Of a stretch of 10,331 nt of DNA, positions 6,869 to 10,331 are shown in pieces. Numbering within the stretch: position 1 is the stretch's first letter; every line of letters begins with the position of its first letter. The position numbers and the translations under genes were made by a program. The notes beneath the pieces are model-generated. The model did not search any database and was not told where the DNA came from. It saw only the letters and a program-made list of their open reading frames with translations. The stretch is from contig JAADHX010000432.1 in the NCBI GenBank assembly GCA_013151655.1, forward strand, positions 1 to 10,331. Direction: 5' to 3'. The stretch is from Actinomycetota bacterium (GTDB lineage Bacteria; Actinomycetota; Acidimicrobiia; Acidimicrobiales; Poriferisodalaceae).

Positions 6869-8149
6869 CTAGTGACCCTTCGCCGGTGTCGTCGACCGCT
6901 CATCAGCAATTGCTGCACCCATGATGGCGAGACCTTCGTCGATCTCTTCGCTAGTGAGCACGAACGGTGGAGCCAAGCGCAACGCTGTCGGTGTAACTGC
7001 GTTCAGGACCAGCCCCCGCGAAAGACAAGTTGTGGCAACAGCACGGGCGTCGATACCTTCGTCGAGTTCGGCGGCCAGCAGCAGACCGAGGCCACGAACG
7101 CTACGAACCCCGTCGACATCGACAAGTTTTGCCATTAGTTCGCCACCGACCCTGTTTACCGTTGCCGGTGCATCCATGGCCTCCATCGTGCGAAGCACGG
7201 CTCGCGCAGCTGATGTGGCCAGTGGTTGTCCGCCGAACGTGGTGGCATGATCGCCGGGTTTGAACGAGGCCGCTATCTCCTTGGGTGCCCAAACCGCTCC
7301 GATGGGCATTCCGTTGCCGAGGGCCTTGGCCATGGTGACAACGTCTGGCCTAACCGGCCAATGCTGGTAGCCGAACCACTCGCCCGTACGGGCCAGACCT
7401 GTTTGGACTTCGTCGATCATTAGAAGAATGTCGCGCTCGTCGCAGATCTTGCGAACCGCTTCGAGATACCCCGCTGGCAGCGGATTTACGCCACCCTCGC
7501 CTTGAACTGTTTCAAGCAGAACCGCACAAACGGAAGGATCAATCATGCGTTCCAGTTCATCAGCATTTCCAAATTCGACATGACGAAAACCCTCTGGCAG
7601 AGGCTGGAACACTTCGTGTTTCTCGGGTTGGCCGGTGGCATGAAGGGTGGCCAAGGTTCGGCCATGGAACGACCTAAACGCAGAGATGACCACGTGGCGG
7701 CCATGACCCCCATATCGACGAGCCAACTTGATGGCGGCTTCGTTGGCCTCAGCCCCTGAATTGCAGAAGAACACCTGGCCCCCACCGCCGTTCAAACGAT
7801 CGAGAGTCTGGGCCACCTCGACCTGGGGTTCGGTGGCAAACAGATTCGACACATGCTGAAGGGTGTTCGCTTGTTCGGAGATCGCAGCCCCAACAGCTGG
7901 GTGCGAGTGCCCAAGCGATACGACAGCGAGTCCAGCCAAGAAATCGAGGTAACGCTTGCCATCGCGATCAAACAGCTCCGAACCAGAACCCCGAACAAAC
8001 ATCACCGACGGTGGTCCGTAGGTGGGCATTAGTGGACATCCTGGATTCGTCTCAACGGCGGTGGTGTTCGTGGGTATCGTGCCGTCCGTAGCGTCGGAGT
8101 TGCGCGCTCCCACTGCGTGCGCTGCGCCCATTGATTGCGCGTGGCTCAT
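6869..8149 (-). CDS. argD: Acetylornithine aminotransferase
   Basis: 426 residues; a class-III pyridoxal-phosphate aminotransferase. It converts N-acetylglutamate 5-semialdehyde to N-acetylornithine with glutamate as amino donor. Landmarks are FFCNSGAEANEAAIKLAR (127-144, phosphate-binding turn), FHGRTLATL (161-169), IDEVQTG (245-251, with D246 contacting the cofactor ring nitrogen) and MAKALGNG (273-280), where K275 is the Schiff-base lysine; HATTFGGQPL (301-310) completes the dimer phosphate site. The first 40 residues are Ala/Gly/Asn/Thr-rich and precede the usual family start near MPTYGPP. An alternative ATG at 8029 would remove them but has no ribosome-binding site, whereas the ATG at 8149 overlaps the argB stop (ATGA) and has GGAG 7 nt upstream. 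Confidence 0.95.
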   Translation of the reverse strand: MSHAQSMGAAHAVGARNSDATDGTIPTNTTAVETNPGCPLMPTYGPPSVMFVRGSGSELFDRDGKRYLDFLAGLAVVSLGHSHPAVGAAISEQANTLQHVSNLFATEPQVEVAQTLDRLNGGGGQVFFCNSGAEANEAAIKLARRYGGHGRHVVISAFRSFHGRTLATLHATGQPEKHEVFQPLPEGFRHVEFGNADELERMIDPSVCAVLLETVQGEGGVNPLPAGYLEAVRKICDERDILLMIDEVQTGLARTGEWFGYQHWPVRPDVVTMAKALGNGMPIGAVWAPKEIAASFKPGDHATTFGGQPLATSAARAVLRTMEAMDAPATVNRVGGELMAKLVDVDGVRSVRGLGLLLAAELDEGIDARAVATTCLSRGLVLNAVTPTALRLAPPFVLTSEEIDEGLAIMGAAIADERSTTPAKGH

Positions 8150-9057
8150 GATTCGACTCCGTCTGAGCCCGTGTAGGGCTCTTTGGTGATTAGGGTTCCG
8201 ATACCTGAATCGGTGAATAGTTCGATCAGCATCACGTGAGGTACCCGGCCATCGAGTAGGTGAGCCGAGGACACGCCATGCTCAACCGCCTCTACTGCCG
8301 CGGTAATTTTGGGAATCATGCCACCAACCAACTCGCCTTCATCGAGCGACGCCCGAAGAGCCTCGCTAGTGATACGACTGATGAGCGTGTCGGCATTATC
8401 GACGTCTGCCAACAGACCGGCGACGTCGGTTAGATAGATGATCTTTTCGGCACCAAGCGATGATGCTATGGCCCCGGCAACAGTGTCGGCGTTGATGTTG
8501 TAGGCCTGCCCAGCCGCATCGGCGCCGATGGTCGAGATCACCGGAATCAGCCCTTCGGCCAGCATCCGTTCGATCATCGTCGAGTTGACGGCCGAAACGT
8601 CACCGACAAACCCCAGCCGCGAATCTCGAGCCTTAGCCGTGATGATTCCGGCATCTTGGCCAGACAAGCCCACCGCGAGTGGTCCATGCATATTGATGGC
8701 ACCGACGATCTCACGATTCACCTTGCCGACCAGAACCATTCTTGCAATGTCGAGAGTTTCAGCGTCGGTCACACGGAGCCCGTCCTCGAACACAGACTCC
8801 TTCCCGAGTCGACGCAACATGTCACCAATCTGAGGCCCGCCCCCGTGCACGACGACCGGAAGAATGCCCACCTGGCGTAGCAACACCATGTCCGAGGCAA
8901 AGGTGGCGGCAAGGGCGTCGTCGATCATGGCATTGCCACCAAACTTGATCACAACCACCTTGTCGCGCCAACGCTGAATGTAGGGCAGCACCTCGGTAAG
9001 GAGTTTGGCGGTCAGCTGCGGATCGGTGCGAGCCGACTCAGTCGTTCCCCGGGTCAT
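8146..9057 (-). CDS. argB: N-acetylglutamate kinase, arginine-inhibited type
   Basis: 303 residues of the amino-acid kinase family; it phosphorylates N-acetylglutamate. VVVIKFGGNAM (34-44, with K38 and the GG turn) and VVVHGGGPQIG (68-78) form the nucleotide- and substrate-binding site; NINADTVAG (187-195) and YLTDVAGLL (208-216) are the usual later motifs. Before the first strand there is a predicted helix (LTAKLLTEVLPYIQRWRDK, 15-33) like the N-terminal helix that links dimers into the arginine-sensitive hexamer. Near the end, H266, E279 and G285 have the same spacing (13 and 6) as the His, Glu and Gly associated with arginine-inhibited kinases such as that of Pseudomonas aeruginosa. Feedback inhibition is therefore likely. 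The start overlaps the argC stop (ATGA) without a clear Shine-Dalgarno, so translation is probably coupled. Confidence 0.96.
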   Translation of the reverse strand: MTRGTTESARTDPQLTAKLLTEVLPYIQRWRDKVVVIKFGGNAMIDDALAATFASDMVLLRQVGILPVVVHGGGPQIGDMLRRLGKESVFEDGLRVTDAETLDIARMVLVGKVNREIVGAINMHGPLAVGLSGQDAGIITAKARDSRLGFVGDVSAVNSTMIERMLAEGLIPVISTIGADAAGQAYNINADTVAGAIASSLGAEKIIYLTDVAGLLADVDNADTLISRITSEALRASLDEGELVGGMIPKITAAVEAVEHGVSSAHLLDGRVPHVMLIELFTDSGIGTLITKEPYTGSDGVES

Positions 9058-10070
9058 GGGAGCAGCCCCAGCGTTGGAAGGCCAGTCGATTCATCGAGAC
9101 CCAATGCGACGTTAATCGATTGCAAAGCGCCACCGGCCGAACCCTTTGTGAGGTGGTCGATGGCCGCGATAGCGATCAGTCGACCGGTGCGGGGATCGAC
9201 GCGCGCGGTGAGATGAGCCGAGTTGGAACCCAACGTCGCTTTGGTGGATGGTGATCGCTCGCTGACGAACACGAACGGTTCATCGGCGTAGAAGTCGGCC
9301 ATAACAGCAAGTGCCTGCTCGGTAGTCATGGTGTTGGTAGGTTTGGCGTAACACGTGGCCAGGATGCCTCGACTCATGGGTACCAAGTGCGGGGTGAACA
9401 GCACCGTTGTGTTCAGGACCTGCTCCATCTCGGGTGTGTGGCGGTGATCGAGTAATCCGTAAGCCTCGTAGTTTTCGTCGACCGCACAGAACTGCATCTT
9501 GGGTTTTGGCCCCCGGCCAGCACCCGATGCACCTGTTGCGAGATCGACAATGACGCTGTCGCCATCAAGCAAGTTGCCATGGCTAAATGGGGCCAGCGCA
9601 AGACAGGCAGCCGTTGGGTTACACCCAGGCACCGCGATGGCCTTAGCACCGACGATCTGATCTCGATACAACTCGGGCAGGCCGTAGACAAACTCGTCGA
9701 GTAGCTCGGGACAACTATGGGTTTCGCCGTACCACTGTGGGTAAAGAGCCGGGTCTTTGAGTCGAAAGTCGGCACCCATATCGACGATTAGTCCGACCCG
9801 CCCGTGAAGTTCCTTCACGATGGGCTGGCTCGTGCCATGCGGCAGACCCATCACCACAACATCGAGCCCAGCAAACAATGCAACGTCGTACGGTTCGTAC
9901 ACCATCTCGCCGTACGCGGGCGCCAGGCTGGCGTAAAGGTCGGCCACCCGCACGCCGGCAGTCGACTCCCCTGCTGCAACAACCACAGAGATGTCGGGAT
10001 GCGACGCCACCAAGCGCATCGTTTCGGCCCCTGTGTAACCAGAGGCACCAACGATTCCCATCTTCAACAT
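9054..10070 (-). CDS. argC: N-acetyl-gamma-glutamyl-phosphate reductase
   Basis: 338 residues from the ATG at 10070. It reduces N-acetylglutamyl phosphate to the semialdehyde with NADPH. The Rossmann motif GIVGASGYTGAE (5-16) is at the very N-terminus; the catalytic Cys is C150 in VPGCNPTA, followed by the GASGAGR loop (180-186); HRHTPEMEQ (209-217) holds the expected catalytic His. A longer frame beginning at GTG 10148 was rejected because its first 26 residues have no counterpart in the family and its start lies inside the predicted operator and promoter. An ATG three codons further in (10061) is possible. There is no Shine-Dalgarno at the usual distance; the only good one (GAGAGGG) lies 34 nt upstream, in front of a mini-ORF. 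Confidence 0.95.
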   Translation of the reverse strand: MLKMGIVGASGYTGAETMRLVASHPDISVVVAAGESTAGVRVADLYASLAPAYGEMVYEPYDVALFAGLDVVVMGLPHGTSQPIVKELHGRVGLIVDMGADFRLKDPALYPQWYGETHSCPELLDEFVYGLPELYRDQIVGAKAIAVPGCNPTAACLALAPFSHGNLLDGDSVIVDLATGASGAGRGPKPKMQFCAVDENYEAYGLLDHRHTPEMEQVLNTTVLFTPHLVPMSRGILATCYAKPTNTMTTEQALAVMADFYADEPFVFVSERSPSTKATLGSNSAHLTARVDPRTGRLIAIAAIDHLTKGSAGGALQSINVALGLDESTGLPTLGLLP

Positions 10071-10098
10071 GACTGGTTCAACATGGCTGGTCCAACAC
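10057..10098 (-). repeat. 14-bp imperfect tandem repeat ending on the argC start, with two overlapping 6-codon mini-ORFs
   Basis: On the minus strand the units are GTGTTGGACCAGCC (10098-10085), ATGTTGAACCAGTC (10084-10071; 11 of 14 matches to the first) and ATGTTGAAGATGGG (10070-10057; only the first 8 bases match), the last being the start of argC. Each unit begins with a possible start codon. The first reads M-L-D-Q-P-C-stop and its TGA overlaps the second; the second reads M-L-N-Q-S-C-stop and its TGA overlaps codons 1-3 of argC. Whether these frames are translated is unknown; neither contains arginine codons, so classical arginine attenuation is not indicated. Confidence 0.6.
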
Positions 10099-10104
10099 GG
10101 GTGA

Positions 10105-10111
10105 CCCTCTC
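10105..10111 (-). promoter_or_regulatory. Shine-Dalgarno-like GAGAGGG in the argC leader
   Basis: GAGAGGG on the minus strand stands 6 nt before the GTG at 10098, ideal spacing for that mini-ORF, but 34 nt before the argC ATG, too far to serve it directly. It suggests that ribosomes may load at the mini-ORF and reach argC by termination and re-initiation. The alternative is that argC initiates without a Shine-Dalgarno. Confidence 0.4.
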
Positions 10112-10130
10112 GTACACATCTGGTGAAGGG

Positions 10131-10158
10131 ATAGTAGCAGCTATTCACTCAACTGCAA
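10131..10158 (-). promoter_or_regulatory. Predicted sigma-70-type promoter of the arg operon
   Basis: Minus strand: -35 TTGCAG (10158-10153), 16-bp spacer, -10 TACTAT (10136-10131). Transcription would begin near 10124, giving a leader of about 50 nt before the argC ATG. The -35 element lies inside the strong ARG box and the -10 inside the weaker one, the arrangement expected for ArgR repression by blocking polymerase. A second, weaker pair, TTGTAT-17 bp-CAGATA, lies just upstream, immediately before the strong box. Confidence 0.55.
10132..10149 (-). promoter_or_regulatory. Weak second ARG box (half-site)
   Basis: TGAATA at 10147-10142 repeats the core of the strong box exactly 20 bp downstream, leaving 2 bp between two 18-bp boxes. 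Paired boxes separated by 2-3 bp are typical of ArgR operators. The second half of this box does not match the consensus, so it would need cooperative binding with its neighbour. Confidence 0.4.
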
Positions 10159-10169
10159 GTTTATTCATC
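10152..10169 (-). promoter_or_regulatory. ARG box (ArgR operator)
   Basis: GATGAATAAACTTGCAGT on the minus strand matches the Bacillus-type ARG-box consensus (CATGAATAAAAATKCAAK) at 14 of 18 positions, including an intact TGAATAAA half and a TGCA in the other half. It lies about 80 bp upstream of the argC start and overlaps the predicted -35 element. Together with argR in the same operon it predicts arginine-dependent repression of the whole block. Confidence 0.7.
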
Positions 10170-10316
10170 GCCTATCTGGCCGTACTTCCATGTGCATACA
10201 AGAGCCTTAACGGCATTCGGCTCGGGCCGACCAGTCTCGGGTAGCGAAGGTTCGCCGCGCCCCACCCAATGTTTGACTCGATCCGATACCGCCTTGAGGA
10301 ATCCCTCGCCCTGCGA
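10161..10316 (-). pseudogene. Short open frame upstream of argC; possible end or remnant of an upstream gene
   Basis: A minus-strand frame of 51 codons runs from 10316 to a TAA at 10163-10161 and reads like protein (FLKAVSDRVKHWVGR near the start, ALVCTWKYGQIGDE at the end). No ATG is present; the first usable start is a GTG at 10265 without a Shine-Dalgarno, leaving 34 residues. Two in-frame TAG codons lie just above 10316, and a neighbouring frame is open across the same place (RIALVAGRG), so this may be the frameshifted 3' end of an older gene. The TAA falls inside the ARG box. It does not look like the end of PheT, which precedes argC in some actinomycetes. I do not recognise a family; chance remains possible. 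Confidence 0.25.
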
Positions 10317-10331
10317 CTAGCGCTATTCGTA

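Noticed and set aside
10071..10148. Longer argC beginning at GTG 10148
   Set aside because: The first 26 residues have no counterpart before the Rossmann motif, and the start lies in the predicted ARG box and promoter spacer.
9804..10244. Plus-strand open frame opposite the argC 5' end and control region
   Set aside because: It lies mainly antisense to argC, has no domain, and crosses the predicted promoter and operator.
10171..10331. A tRNA gene or the end of pheT upstream of argC
   Set aside because: No T-loop sequence with matching acceptor arms was found, and no frame resembles the C-terminal anticodon-binding domain of PheT.

Overview
The window carries a long block of minus-strand genes, read from about position 10150 down to 483. 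It is built around an arginine biosynthesis cluster in the order argC-argB-argD-argF-argR-argG-argH. ArgR lying between argF and argG, the tight ATGA-type overlaps and the moderately GC-rich coding style point to an actinomycete (Actinomycetota). A non-model lineage such as Acidimicrobiia is plausible, but no rRNA or other phylogenetic marker is present, so that assignment is inference.

Layout, in transcription order. At the right end (10161-10331) there is a short open frame that could be the end or remnant of an upstream gene. The control region follows (10131-10169): a good ARG box, a weaker half-box 20 bp further on, and a promoter-like pair (TTGCAG, 16 bp, TACTAT) overlapped by both boxes. 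A roughly 50-nt leader contains a 14-bp imperfect tandem repeat that ends on the argC start codon. Next come argC, argB, argD, argF, argR, argG and argH with almost no spacers; the only sizeable internal gap is 50 bp between argR and argG. Close behind argH come a hotdog-fold thioesterase, an alkyladenine (3-methyladenine) DNA glycosylase overlapping a Nudix hydrolase, and two small membrane proteins. All of these could be read from the arg promoter. At the left end (3-287) a plus-strand open frame converges on the block; it looks like the low-complexity C-terminal tail of a gene that starts outside the window. It is followed by a 195-bp convergent gap.

How the genes work together. ArgB, ArgC and ArgD convert N-acetylglutamate to N-acetylornithine. 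ArgF, ArgG and ArgH convert ornithine to arginine, and ArgR senses arginine and should repress at the ARG boxes. The step linking the two halves, release of ornithine by ArgJ or ArgE, is not encoded here: argC and argB overlap directly where many actinomycetes carry argJ. ArgB carries the marks of an arginine-inhibited kinase, which favours a cyclic ArgJ-type pathway with argJ elsewhere in the genome.

The most unusual signals are two 14-bp tandem repeats, one at the argC start and one at the argF/argR junction. Each places a 5- or 6-codon mini-ORF directly upstream of, and overlapping, the real start codon. I see no mobile element, CRISPR array, tRNA or rRNA, and no convincing wholly new system; this is mainly a biosynthetic operon with unusual start-site architecture.
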